From the NCBI GenBank assembly GCA_037127315.1, contig JBBBDQ010001269.1, positions 2,483,001 through 2,547,000 of the forward strand: a stretch of DNA of 64,000 nt, in the 5' to 3' direction. Shown piece after piece: positions 31,415 through 41,849 of this stretch; the first letter of the stretch is position 1; every line of letters begins with the position of its first letter. Made by a program: the position numbers and the translations under genes. Under the pieces are notes generated by a model. That model made no database searches, had not been told where the DNA came from, and saw nothing but the letters and a program-made list of their open reading frames with translations. This stretch comes from Ascarosepion bandense (lineage: Eukaryota > Mollusca > Cephalopoda > Sepiida > Sepiidae).

Positions 31415-31431
31415 CTCTCTCAACCTATCGT
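31373..31431. repeat. (CT)n microsatellite
   Basis: CT units with one CG interruption near 31412. Confidence 0.95.
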
Positions 31432-31866
31432 CCACCTACTAAAAAAGAGGAAGGAACAAAGACTTTACATTCTGCTAATACACAATCATGATCTCTAAAC
31501 TTCTACGGACGCTTTAAATAACCACATTTCTCTACGAACAATTTTAACTACAAAAATGCATGCATTTTCTCAAAGAAAATTTTCTCCTTGCAAATATATT
31601 ATAGTGTTCAGTTAACAAAATTTCAGTAATATTTTACTTCTTACACTTTCGTCAATTTATAAATTTTTGCTTTAATATACATACGAGGTATTTTATCCTT
31701 TCACATTACAACCTTTAACATTCAAATATTTAAATTGTAGAGACTTCGGATCTAGTTGGCACAGGGCCAATTTACAAGGCATCACCGAGTCCCCTACAAT
31801 ATTGGGATATCTGGAAGAAGCATGCAGTTAACCCAATAAATGGTTCAGTTCATAATTTTAACCGTT
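31432..31866. other. Unassigned A+T-rich sequence
   Basis: Nothing recognised. Confidence 0.35.
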
Positions 31867-31990
31867 TTCCTTGGACTTTTTATTGTGTATGTTAGTCTGT
31901 TTTAGTATCATTTCCATAAGAAAAGGAGAAATTGGGGAAAATGATAATGAAACAGACTAACATAGATAATAAAATGTCCAATGAAAAACA
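31867..31990. repeat. Hairpin-forming inverted repeat
   Basis: TTGGACTTTTTATTGTGTAT and GTTAGTCTGTTTTAGTATCAT (31872-31915) are mirrored by ATGATAATGAAACAGACTAAC and ATAGATAATAAAATGTCCAA (about 31941-31982). Arms are about 45 bp with few mismatches and a loop of about 25 nt, a MITE-like foldback. Confidence 0.8.
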
Positions 31991-32223
31991 GTTGAATTCC
32001 CTTCTTTTTAACATCTCGTTTCACTGCACTACACATGAAGGAGTTCTAAAATTAAAAGATTTTGTTAATCTTTTTTAATTATCTGTGAACGTTTTTTTTA
32101 TAGCTGCCAACACTGTCTGTTTATAGATACGTCATTTGGAATAAAACTCGTTTCATTTTTTGACCTTGATAAAGTCCATCACAGTTGAGTTAAATACAGT
32201 TTTCCTCCTGTCTTTTTAATTAA

Positions 32224-32315
<92 letters not shown>

Positions 32316-32322
32316 TTATAGT
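32224..32322. repeat. (CA)n(TA)n microsatellite
   Basis: About 24 CA units then TA units with one interruption. Confidence 0.95.
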
Positions 32323-32343
32323 CATACGCAGACAGATCTGTAA
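32318..32343 (-). mobile_element. Cleavage-side stub of hammerhead SINE
   Basis: On the minus strand CAGATCTGTCTGCGTATGACTA is the 3' end of the hammerhead unit seen at 21.76 kb (stem III and stem I 3' strand) without its core. It directly abuts TA repeats, as the 3' ends of the other copies do. Confidence 0.6.
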
Positions 32344-32929
32344 TATAATCTTCATACATTAATTTCATGCCCTAGCCCGCCAAATAAAGAAAGAAATGTA
32401 AAAACATTTTTGAAACTTTATATATTATTATAAAGAAATTTTAAAAATGAAAATAGTTCTTGTAAAAATTCAGTATTCATTGAATTATATTTCTTTTCAG
32501 ACTATGATATGCTTAATTTATATTGTTCATAAAAGCAATCAAAAGTTTATCCAAATAAAAATTATCATAGTTATTGCATTTTTCGCAATTCGGATCTACT
32601 TTTTTGAAAATCGTGAACTATTGAAGAAAATAAAGACAGTTGACTAGCATTCCCCAATGACTCCTGAATTTAATTATATTAGGTTTATTGGGGCCCAATG
32701 TTGAAATTTTATACATTTCTGGAAATTAATTGGTGGGGTATAACATATGTAAGAAACAATATTTTTACTAATATTTTATAAAAAATAATTATTTCAAAAT
32801 TAATTTCAGTCAATTATGAATATGTCCTAAAATTTTCATCAGAATCCGACTATTATTTGAATTTTGCAAGAATTTCCAAATTAATGTGTCTTACACGGTC
32901 AAAAAAGTGCATTGCGTAATATTACGCTT
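32344..32929. other. Unassigned A+T-rich sequence
   Basis: Nothing recognised except a palindromic GCGTAATATTACGC word at 32914. Confidence 0.35.
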
Positions 32930-33158
32930 TGTGTTACGTAATAAACTATGCGTCAATTTAGGTCTCGCATTGACAAAAAAAAAGATTTTCTACCAAAATT
33001 TCCTACGTGTTAGAAATAATTAAAAAATTCGAAAAAATACTTTAATTTATCCTCTTAATGATAACATAAACATTTTTCCGATAGACCTTTGTTTTTATTT
33101 AGTTTGGGGCATTTTTCCTTTATAATATGCTGTTTTTTCAACGACTTTTTGGAGGTAC
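32930..33158 (+). repeat. Interspersed repeat R2, copy 1
   Basis: The order TTACGTAATAAACTATGCGT, ACGTGTTAGAAATAATTAAA, CATAAACATTTTTCCGATAG, TTGTTTTTATTTAGTTTGGG, GAGGTACCTAAA is repeated with divergence at 48008-48245. No ORF is present. Confidence 0.55.
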
Positions 33159-33660
33159 CTAAAGTAGATATTCTGTTTATAATCAAACAGCATTATATAT
33201 TTATTTCTACCTGCCTGATTATTTACGATAAATTTTTGTTACAAAAATGTCATTCGGCAGGATTCGAACCTGCAATCCTTATCCACATTGGAAAAGCCAT
33301 CAATTAATCTGGTGGGTTATAGACCTCTCAACTAAGAATGACCATCACTCTAAACGACGTTAAATCAACATGTTTACTTTTGTTGACATTACGATACATT
33401 TCAGAGCAGATATGGTTATTACGATGAATCGAAAACCGTATTATATAGGTTTGATTTAACTTCGACTGATAGTCATTCGTGGAAGAGAGGTCAATTAGTG
33501 GTTGTTTAAAGACCATTTTGTTAATCTTCGTTAATTTCCGTAACATAATGTTATTCGTAAATAATCAGGCCGGTAGAAATAAATATATGATACTGTTTGA
33601 TTATAAACAGAATATCTACTTAAATACGAGTATCGATCAAAAATAATTTTCAAAAAAATC
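33159..33660. mobile_element. Inverted-repeat element carrying a tRNA-like sequence, second copy
   Basis: The left arm AAAGTAGATATTCTGTTTATAATCAAACAG (33161-33190) is mirrored by the right arm at 33588-33650. Between them lie a tRNA-like sequence on the minus strand (33249-33342) and, near 33470-33500, the start of another tRNA-like head (GTCATTCGTGGAAGAGAGGTC). The same family sits at 26528-26862. Confidence 0.65.
33249..33342 (-). tRNA. tRNA-Leu/Ser-type pseudogene with perfect acceptor pairing
   Basis: On the minus strand the 5' strand GTCATTC and the 3' strand GAATGAC pair perfectly (7 bp). The T arm GCAGG-TTCGAAT-CCTGC is intact. Box A is AGTTGAGAGGTCTATAACCC-like. A long variable segment points to the Leu/Ser class. 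The anticodon stem is poor (CCA/TGG around a 10-nt loop), so decoding is unlikely. The acceptor and T arm are better kept than the anticodon arm, as expected if only a promoter or tRNA-like fold mattered. Confidence 0.6.
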
Positions 33661-33663
33661 ATT

Positions 33664-33680
33664 TCATATATATATATATA
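33664..33680. repeat. Short (TA)n run
   Basis: A TA run directly after the right arm of the inverted-repeat element. Confidence 0.8.
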
Positions 33681-33724
33681 AGTGTATAGATATATATTCA
33701 TATGTGTGCGTTCGTATACATGCC

Positions 33725-34025
33725 TGCGGAACTCGCTTCCATATTCTTGCTTTCCTGACGGCTACAACCTCAAGGAATTTAAATGCAATGTCAATACTCA
33801 TCTATTAACCACTTGACTCTAGTTCTTTCTTCACTACTCTGTATAGCCTTTCCTTTCTCTCCACCTTTGCAACTGTCATCACACCTGTATTCCCATCCTT
33901 CTCTTGCTTCTTTCTAACTGGTTCGTCTTTCACTTCACTCTCTTCTACTTAATCTTTTTACTCTTATGTAGCCCCCTGCACATCAGTGGCATTACCGCCT
34001 TGCTGGGGATGATACGATTAAAAAA
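33725..34025 (+). mobile_element. LINE-A 3' end fragment
   Basis: Nearly identical to 15240-15545: AACTCGCTTCCATATTCTTG, the last ORF codons, the 3' UTR and the tail CATCAGTGGCATTACCGCCT, TGCTGGGGATGATACGATTA. It has the same 5' truncation point to within a few bases. Confidence 0.85.
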
Positions 34026-34884
34026 AGAAAATGTGTATGTATGTTTTTGTATTTGTCTCTGCGTATACTTGTCTGTATTCATTTCTTTTCATTTTATTTT
34101 TCCTATTTTTCTAAAATTAATTTTTTATTTCTTCTATTTTCTGACATTTCTTATTTTTTGTTTTTTATTCTTCATTTTTAAAAGGAAATATTTCTTAGTA
34201 TAAGCAAACCAAGCGACATTTCCTTCAGAGTACGAATTTTCGATTCCCATTCCATATTTTAAACCAAACGATATACATTTAATAAATATATTAGCATGCT
34301 CAATTTATAATTTATAGTGACCTTAACTTTAGCAACACTAATATCAAAAATAATCATTCAAATCGAAAAACGTCCTGTTCATACGCATGAATGTCTTTGT
34401 TTTTATACTTGTATTTGCATATCTGTGTTTAAAAAACACAGATATGCAAATACAATTTCATTATAGTGTTTTCTATTATTTTTTTCATAATCTTTATATT
34501 TTAATTATTTTTTATTTCTTTTTTATTCCATCTTTTATTTTATTTTCTTAATTTTTATCAACTTTTTAACTTTTTAATTTTTAAATTTTTAATACTTAGA
34601 TAAAAATATTTATTCGAACACTTTGTCCATAATACAAACAAACTAGTCACGTCCACCTTCAGCGTCCAATTAATACAAATCGGAACCCGAAATAATTTAT
34701 TTTTTTCCACTATGTTGATAGCCTATTTAATTTTGGGGTATCGGTATAAACCAAACTAAATTATACATTTAATAAACAAAAAACAAACAATGCCCACACA
34801 CGATTTACAATTTATAACAACATTAGCTGAAGAAACTCTAATATCTAAAATAATAATTAAATTCGAAAAACGGTCAGATCATAA
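34026..34884. repeat. A+T-rich duplicated segment containing a perfect hairpin
   Basis: The block at 34256-34375 (CCAAACGATATACATTTAAT...ATCGAAAAACG) recurs diverged at 34746-34873, so a unit of about 490 bp is present in part twice. The hairpin at 34409-34455 is annotated separately. No gene is recognised. Confidence 0.5.
34409..34455. repeat. Perfect 22-bp inverted repeat with octamer-like words
   Basis: The arm TTGTATTTGCATATCTGTGTTT (34409-34430) and its exact complement (34434-34455) are separated by AAA. Each arm contains ATTTGCAT or ATGCAAAT, the POU-factor octamer. The symmetry makes the two octamers automatic once one exists. Confidence 0.85.
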
Positions 34885-34930
34885 AAAGCACCTGATGATG
34901 GCATAATGCATGAAACTACGAGTCGTACTC
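34885..34930 (+). ncRNA. Hammerhead-like PLE motif
   Basis: CTGATGA (34892-34898), a weak stem II around GCATAATGC, GAAA (34912-34915), then A-C/G-U pairing around TACGA and GTC as a possible cleavage site near 34923. Two base pairs of stem I can be drawn. The boxes are right but the helices are weak, so it is a decayed or dimer-dependent motif. Confidence 0.5.
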
Positions 34931-35164
34931 AAAACGTAGGATAATATGTATATTTGCTAATATATATATATATTCACAGGCCATAACAACACCATAAATC
35001 TTCACAATAGTAAATACAAGCCCTGATGTTGGTTATAGCAACCTAAACTTTATAATGTTGGCTCTCCATATATTGTTGTTCACAAATATTTACTTCATTT
35101 TGTATCTCACATTGTCGGAATTTATTTTCCCTTCCCCTTAATATATATATACATATATATTTAA

Positions 35165-35300
35165 AAGGAGAAAATGGAAAAAAGTTAATCTCCATAGAAA
35201 CATTAACTGACTTGTAGACAAATAAATCAGTCATATGATTTATTTGTCAACACGTCTATTAACGTTTCTATAGAGATGAAGTTTTCCTTTTTCTACTTTT
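35165..35300. repeat. Hairpin-forming inverted repeat
   Basis: AAAATGGAAAAAAGTTAATC, TCCATAGAAACATTAACT and ACAAATAAATCA (35171-35232) are mirrored by TGATTTATTTGTCAAC, ATTAACGTTTCTATAGAGAT and TTTTCCTTTTTCT (35238-35298). Arms are about 58 bp with a 6-nt centre and some mismatches. Confidence 0.8.
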
Positions 35301-35672
35301 TCTTTCGTTTCCTTTCTTTTTTCTTAGCTTACTTCCCTGTCAACCACCCCTTCCCACTTCTTTCAATTATTTATTTCCTTTATCTTTCCCCCTCCATTTC
35401 TTAGAGCCAGACAAGGCTAAATTTTAACTTACAACTCTTAACTCAGTTTAAAAGTAAGGTTTTCCAAAAATCCAGAAATAGACATTCATTTCTGTCTACA
35501 TATTAAGCCCACCCCCTTAATTTTTCTGTGATGTATTTTTTTTTTTTAACTTCCGCCGGTAAAATATCTCAGTTTATTTTGAAATAAAGAAGTTGCCGAT
35601 GATGCGTGAAATTTCTCTTAGGGATTTCATGTAGAAATGGCCATACAACTGATTTGAACATCGAAATTATTT

Positions 35673-35712
<40 letters not shown>

Positions 35713-36184
35713 CAAAAGGTGGATCATTCCGGAATTCCAGAAGAGTCCAGATCGAGGGAAATTAAGCTTATAACTTTCTCTACGCCATTTTAAAAATATA
35801 TTCCAAATATCGTCATGTTATGTCTTCGATTCCTCGACGATCGTCTTAGCGTCATTGAACCTTCCGCAATCAGTGTAGAATATTGATTTTCAGTGTAGGA
35901 GGGCACCGGCAAATGTACTTTATTCAATGTTTTAAAATTAATAAAAGACTCAGGTTCTCCCTCATCTGTAGAGCTCTTTTACACAAAAGTATCTTGTTGT
36001 CTAATGTATTGCTCTCCCTGATTGTATCTGTTTCCAACTGGAATCAAGTCATGCACAGATACAGTAGAGACACCTCCGTCATTAAATATTACATTAGAAT
36101 TTTGGGGATTATCTTCTAACAGCTGAACCTTGTAGACTTAAGGTTCCTACTTATCAGCATGGAGATCTACATCATCATGTTTTT
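35301..36184. other. Unassigned sequence with a (TA)n run at 35681-35710
   Basis: No gene or repeat partner was recognised apart from the TA microsatellite. Confidence 0.35.
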
Positions 36185-36320
36185 CTCTTGAGTCTTCTCA
36201 GCTACAACAAGTATGTTATCTACATAGTCGTATGTTCCGTAAAATTATTTCTCGTAATAATTTTGTCTTTTATCTACATTGTAGATAACATAGTCGAAGC
36301 TGGCAAGACTCAAGAGGATC
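36185..36320. repeat. Hairpin-forming inverted repeat
   Basis: CTTGAGTCTTCTCAGCTACAACAAGTATGTTATCTACAT (36187-36225) is mirrored by GTAGATAACATAGTCGAAGC and TGGCAAGACTCAAG (36281-36314). A second small inverted pair, AAAATTATTTCTCGTAATAATTTT, lies in the loop. Confidence 0.8.
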
Positions 36321-36484
36321 ACGATAACCATTTCTTGAGTTTTCTTGGGCTAACCAGACTACATAATCTTAATTTCAAAAAAAAAAAAAAAAGAAAAACG
36401 GTCAGGAGAAAGTCAGACATATTAATTTCTATCGATTTTCACTCTTCTGGAATTGTCCAACTTTTGCTTAAATATGTATATACA

Positions 36485-37395
36485 TGAGCTGTGCGTTGCG
36501 GTGCAGGGCATATCAACTTGAAACGACATATTGGGGTGCCGAGTTCGAATTCCAGCTGAATTCCTTGCATTCACTTACGCACAAGTACCCTTGGGAAAAG
36601 TATTAATCCGTCTCTTCACTCCAGTTATGGGTTAAATAATAGGACAGATTGGGTTCTATAGACTTGGATGGCAACCAGTCTACAAACAGAAAGCAATGAC
36701 AACCTATTGCAGGATAATCTTCTGCCCAAAGCGAGTATCACGTATGGCACTTAACTGACTGAATAACTATAATAGTTGGAAACATAATTAAAACACCTAC
36801 TGGGTATAAAGTGGGAGATCGGTTTTCTATTGTTATGAAGTAATAAAATGATCCCCCACTAATTGTTTTTGTTATAAGGATGTAATATAATCTATCTCTT
36901 CCCGTTCCAGTTATGGGTTCAATAATAGGACAGATTGGGTTTTATAGACTTCGATGGCAACGAGTCCACCGCAGAAAGCAATGGCAACCTACTACGGGGT
37001 AATCTTCTGCCCAGTCAATCATGTCTCTTTCAAGACATGATCGCCCAAAGCGTGTATCACGTATGGCAGTTAACTGACTGACTAAATATAATAATTGGAA
37101 ACATGATTAGGGCTTCTACTGGGCATAAATTGGGGGATCGGTTTTTATTGTCATAAAGTCAAAGAAATGATCCCCCTGCAAATTACTACTTAACAATATA
37201 ATACATCTCTTCCCCCTCTAGCTATGGGTCGAATAGCAGGACAGATTGAGTTCTATAGCCTTGGCTGGCAACCAGTCTACTTCAGAAAGCAATGGCAACC
37301 TATTGCGGGATAACCTTCTGCCCAGTTAGACGTTGTTTTTTTTAGTCATGATCGCCCAAAGCGTGTATCATGTATGGCACTTAACTGACTGATGT
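36485..37395 (+). mobile_element. Tandem SINE-A cluster, one long and two head-less copies
   Basis: A SINE-A copy at 36485-36765 is followed by two copies lacking the tRNA head (about 36893-37080 and 37200-37392). The gaps hold a shared segment, ATAAT(A/-)GTTGGAAACAT-type followed by a GGGGGATCGGTTTTYTATTG and AAATGATCCCCC pair. So the repeating unit is SINE 3' part plus that segment, about 305 bp. The same composite occurs at 47155-47725, so the unit has amplified as a whole. Confidence 0.8.
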
Positions 37396-37604
37396 ATATA
37401 CATATCTTCTTTTGTATTTGCTCTTATCTGCGTCGTAGGCCACTTTGTTTATTAACTTTTAATAAGGAAATTAAATACCTTAACAAAGGCTTTAATAAAC
37501 AGAATGCGTTATGTTTTTCCTCTCACCCGTATATCTTCAATCAATCCTCTATTTCTAAACGATCTTGCTTCAATATGTGCCCTAGAAATCTCTAATGTTT
37601 CTTC

Positions 37605-38170
37605 CTGATCTTGAATACTGTTGGCATATTTGGTTGGGTTCCCCTGCTATAGACCTAAGCGCCCTTGACAAAAATCCAACTGAGAATCTGTAATGTGATC
37701 GATCCCGACCTGGCAGCTCAGATACCATCGGTTTATTACCGGCGCAATGTGGCTTCTCTGTTTCTCTTTTATACGTACTTTCACGGCTTTTGCTCTGATG
37801 AACTTATCTCTCTGGTTCCCCCTATGCATTAATTTACTCGAGCCACAAGATTAGCAACTAGGTCACACCCTTTTACGCAAATTCTACTTCATCAGCTTCT
37901 TTTCTCGCACTTCCCGCCTGTGGAATTCCCTTCCGTTTACTTGCTTCTCCGACAGCTACAATCTCCAGGAGTTTAAGTGTAAAGTCAATAGTTATCTCCT
38001 ATCTTGCTAACTTGCATCCACTCCATTCTCAGTATCTTAGCTATTCTTTTATCTACTTCCTGAGACTCCCTGTAACTTGTCACTCTTTCTCATAACTTTT
38101 CTCCTGTGTAACCCCCTGCGCACCAGTGGCAATAGACTGCCTTGCTTTGGGTTATATGATTATAAAAAAA
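37605..38170 (+). mobile_element. LINE-A 3' part
   Basis: The plus strand reads VASLFLFYTYFHGFCSDELISLVP (about 37755-37825), FTRATRLATRSHPFT (37833-37877) and a PVEFPSVYLLL end, followed by a 3' UTR and the tail CAGTGGCAATAGACTGCCTT, GCTTTGGGTTATATGATTAT. Frameshifts occur. It belongs to the same subfamily as 49290-50385, sharing a 3' end with GTTATATGATTATAAAA or GTGATAAGATTATAAAA. Confidence 0.8.
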
Positions 38171-38295
38171 TAACTAGGAATGTGATTTTGTTTCCATTCT
38201 CTCGAAAGATTCGTCGTTATTCACAGATTCAGTCGACAGCATTGTTAGTACCTTTCTTTAGAATCAGATATAATTTGCTTGAAAGCACTATTTTA

Positions 38296-38485
38296 TCTTG
38301 AAGAAGATTGTCCAGTTTCAAATATCACATATTAGAACTGATTTTACATAGCAGTGCCCTTTTCTTTATTTCTAACGAAGTTTTTGTTTTTGTTTCTTAA
38401 TACTTTGCTTAGGTTTTGCAATTCATCTTTGTATATCCCAATGTGTCTTCGGATTTCAGTGTCGCTCTTTCCGTTCAAAAACCAA
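38296..38485 (-). mobile_element. RTE-like (LINE-B) fragment
   Basis: The minus strand encodes an IRRHIGIYKDELQNLSKVLRN-like stretch followed by an FVRNKEKGTAM shifted frame of the ISLETKKR block. It is short and decayed. Confidence 0.6.
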
Positions 38486-38564
38486 AGGTGACCGTAGTAA
38501 CAGCACGATGTATTTCTTTGTTAAGCAATATTGAACTTCCAATGAGGATTTAGCGCTAAGCAAT

Positions 38565-39375
38565 TTACAGTTGAGAAGATTTCTCTACATCAGCTCCAGG
38601 AGAAATTTCGTGAATAATAGATGCCTGCATAAATCGTCTTCATCGATCTTTCATAGGCGTTCAACTTTGTACGAAGGAAAGCCTGTTTCTGTTACTAATG
38701 AAATTCGGCTACCCTCCACACTTCTTGAGCATCACGCCTCCTGTCACGAGATCATTCAGGGTGTAGTCTGCCATGATAATGAAATTTCAACGCCCTTAAC
38801 AATTCAGATTGTCATAAAACAAGGGTATCCTTTAACACGGATTTCGTTTGGCATCATCATTTCCATGTTATTGAACATTCCGACAATTCAATGTTTATAC
38901 TTACACGCAAGAAATAATGGTTAATTATTCAACTTGATCCGCTTGAGGTTTAAAACAAGGTGCGCAAGATACTCATCAGAGAAATGACATTTGTTGATGA
39001 AGCAATTCTGACCAGGCACAGAGAACAATATCTCCAGCTTAGTCAATTCGAACATTCTTGTAAAGAATTCAGTAGATTATTAACATGAATAACAAACATC
39101 ATGGACCAAGATGTGTCTGAATCACCATCAACCAGTATAAATGATGCGGTGCTTAAAGTCACAGACCGCTTCACATATCTGGGTTCTACCATCCCCAACA
39201 GCTTCACATGGAAGTTGATAAATGCATCAGAAAAGCATAGGAAAACAATCAGCTGCCCTTGCACAACAAACTAAATTATCCCAAGCATGTTTCGTTAATA
39301 GCCTGTTTTACGGTAGCGAAACCTGGACAGCATACATCAAACAGGTAAACGACATGGAAAGCATTCTAACTAACC
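38565..39375 (+). mobile_element. Non-LTR reverse transcriptase fragment, third LINE family
   Basis: In order: QIVIKQGYPLTRISFGIIISMLL (about 38807-38875, the RT block around KQG), a decayed catalytic block reading TFVDEAIL (about 38988-39011, where FxDDA is expected), a VTDRFTYLGSTIPNS block (about 39160-39204), and FVNSLFYGSETWTAYIKQ (about 39290-39343). This order matches RT palm to thumb of RTE/Jockey-type elements. The second catalytic aspartate is a glutamate and stops are present, so it is inactive. Confidence 0.7.
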
Positions 39376-39379
39376 AACG

Positions 39380-39690
39380 AGGACACTTGGCCCAGTGGAT
39401 ATAGGTGTTGGTTAGTTCTAGTGACATGACCCAAAGTTTTGTGCATTCAATACGTGGCTACAGCAGAGTTAAAGAAATACCTTAGAGAGTTAAGTTAAAG
39501 GGTGATAACTACATGCCATCCGGAATTGTAATTGCACATGGCATGAGAATGATATACCCGAGTTATTAAATTAAAGGGCTTATTTTCGAAATTCTTAGCA
39601 CCTGAAGACGTCCAGAGGGTAGAATGGCCGAAACGTCGGAAACATTGTAATATAGATGAGGATAACAGTCCGAACAGCGTAAATAATGTT
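39380..39690 (+). mobile_element. tRNA-headed SINE with hammerhead-like tail
   Basis: The head CTTGGCCCAGTGGATATAGG has a good box-A-like segment. The end (39590-39690) carries CTGAAGA (39602-39608), an irregular stem II, GAAA (39630-39633) and CGTC. The same head and tail words occur at 27620-27785. GAAACGUC leaves only two pairs for stem III, the minimal form described in PLE hammerheads that cleave as dimers. Confidence 0.55.
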
Positions 39691-39822
39691 AATACTTTAC
39701 TGTTTAATATAAAGCTTATCTTTTTTCGGTTGTCTAAGATATGTAGTTACTCATTTTAGATATTCACATTTTAAATGATGTCATTTTATTTTATTTTTAT
39801 CTTTTTATGGTGAAGTGACAAC

Positions 39823-39848
39823 GTATATATATATATATATATATATAT
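39823..39848. repeat. (TA)n microsatellite
   Basis: About 13 TA units. Confidence 0.9.
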
Positions 39849-40059
39849 AATGTTGAGTTGTAATGTTTAGCAGGAAATTTTTTCCAGTGGTTTTACTGAG
39901 AAAATGTAATTTGGCAAGCAGGGATTTTATCGTAAAGTGCTTGGTATCTGACTTTACACAGAGCATTGATAAATACGAAGACGAGTGAGAACATCATTAC
40001 TGCCTCCTCATGAAATTTCGAAGTCGGCATGAAACTGCTCAGTTAAAGTGATAAACGTT

Positions 40060-40985
40060 TTGTGATTATATATATAACATAGTGATGATCCACGTATACT
40101 GTCTTAATATGTATAGGAAAAACTACTAAAAAGTTGTAAGTTTAAAAATTTATTTTTTGACAGTATTTATTTATTTATATTTGATGTTTCAGACAGTCCT
40201 CTGCTTTTCATCAGAAACAAATGATTTTAAAATTTAAATTAGAAACGTTTTCGCGATGAGCGTTCGTCCGAGAGATTGTTTACATCACGTGACGCAGAAA
40301 GCGACAGACTTTTTTTTTAATATTTGTAAACGTAAACCTATCTTTAATAATACTTATAAATGTTGTTTTAAAGAAATTTTTTTCAGTGCATCTAAAAAAT
40401 GTTTAACTATTGAAATATTTATAAAGATTCAAAACACCTAGGTCCCTATTTAACCCTAACCTGTATATATTTAATTTTAATATCCAGTATTTTTCTTTCT
40501 TTCTGCGTGAGTATGTAGAACTAAAATCAGAATCTATTAGTAAAACATTTGCAGTTTTTCAATGTGTGTAGATGTAGATTTGTTGTATGTAGATTTGTTG
40601 TCTGAGAAATATTCTTTTAGTCTCGGTCTACGAAGGTATTTTTATTACAAGAACCTCCAATCAAACAAAAAAATCAAAGACATTTTCGATAAACCATCCC
40701 TAAATGCAATGAAACAAACGCCCAACCTATCAGCTATCCTCACTTCTACCAAATATCTAAAAAATACAAACCTATCCGGGAATTTCCAATGTAAGAAATC
40801 TCGCTGTCTAGTATGCAAACATTTAGTAAACGATACAGTATGTTCTCTACTCAACACCAACATCAAATTATACCCACCACGCCTCACCTGTGACAGCCAA
40901 AACATAATATACTTTCTCTTCTGTTCAATATGTCCAAATAGTTTCTGCGTCACGTGATGTAAACAATCTCTCGGACGAAGTACAA
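40060..40985 (+). mobile_element. Penelope-like element fragment (PLE-2) with inverted arms
   Basis: Arms: GTTCGTCCGAGAGATTGTTT, ACATCACGTGACGCAGAAA (40262-40300) are mirrored by TTTCTGCGTCACGTGATGTA, AACAATCTCTCGGACGAA (40942-40979), about 40 bp and almost exact. The interior encodes, near 40735-40955, ILTSTKYLKNTNLSGNFQCK, then a Cys-rich CLVCKHLV and LTCDSQNIIYFLFCSICP. This is the linker and first strand of a PLE GIY-YIG region. Left of the arm, the minus strand has CTGATGA (40214-40208) and GAAA (40190-40187). The RT is absent. Confidence 0.7.
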
Positions 40986-41026
40986 AACATTATCATAATA
41001 GGAAACAAAGAAAATTTCATACTTAG

Positions 41027-41660
41027 AGCCATTTTTTAAGGATGATGGATTAAAAAATAAGAAACAGGAAAGTGACCAACCATTTTCAATCCCGTTTTTC
41101 GTCAGGGTCAACTGGGACTTTTGTTAAATCTTCAATATTTAAAATATTAAAACTGAAGATAAATCAAGACGAAAGGGGAGAAAAAAGATGCGGAGTGGCA
41201 GACATTAAATGGTAATTATGTGGCGTCCAATCGCACAGTCCCTCTGTTTACAGAGAGACGGGGTCCTCACTTTGATGTATACTGACTCCAACGCCTGTAA
41301 ATGAAATGCTGAGTGTGAACTAGACAGCACAGTGGATTGGTCCATACTAAAGCCATTCGCACAATTTCTGCTACTTATCAAGTGTTCAGCGATAGCTGAC
41401 CCCTAAGTATTCACATGTTGACTCGCGCGGGCATCCGTTCTTAGTGGCACATGTTGCTTAATTCTGCAATCTAATCTCTGCGGCGTCCTTGCTATGTAGT
41501 CATTACCACAACTACAGATAAATCTATAAATAACAGAAGAAATATGATGAGGAGGAAGTAAGTCCTTTTTTCATAGACGGGAAAGCAGAACGAGTGCCAA
41601 GATGGACCCTAACCTGAGCAGAAAAATTAAAAAAAGGGAGAGGCAAACGTAAAGAGATAT
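41027..41660 (-). mobile_element. PLE-1 family 3' end: GIY-YIG remnant plus inverted terminal repeat
   Basis: On the minus strand: LGTRSAFPSMKKGL (about 41565-41605), VIYRFICSCGNDYIARTPQRLDCRIKQHVP (split over 41445-41535), ARASQHVNT, and the PLE-1 right terminal repeat at 41051-41180. It aligns with 12590-13165 block by block. The GNDYIARTPQR stretch is where GIY-YIG enzymes have their second Tyr-x-Gly; it reads Tyr-Ile-Ala here, a change that would weaken the motif. It is 5'-truncated. Confidence 0.75.
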
Positions 41661-41849
41661 ATATCAATCTGAGGGTAAGAATTTAAGTAAGTATTTTTTC
41701 TATGATTGCTTGTGGTCATTACATCACGTTTTTATTAAGAATTAGCAAAATTATCCGAGAAAGAGCTTCCACATTAACTAAGAATCTCTTAGGTATGTAC
41801 GAATGGAAGAATACAACCGAAGCAATCGATTGATTCACAAAAATAAAAA

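Noticed and set aside
34409..34455. microRNA precursor
   Set aside because: The pairing is perfect and the loop is 3 nt, unlike animal precursors, which have mismatches and larger loops.
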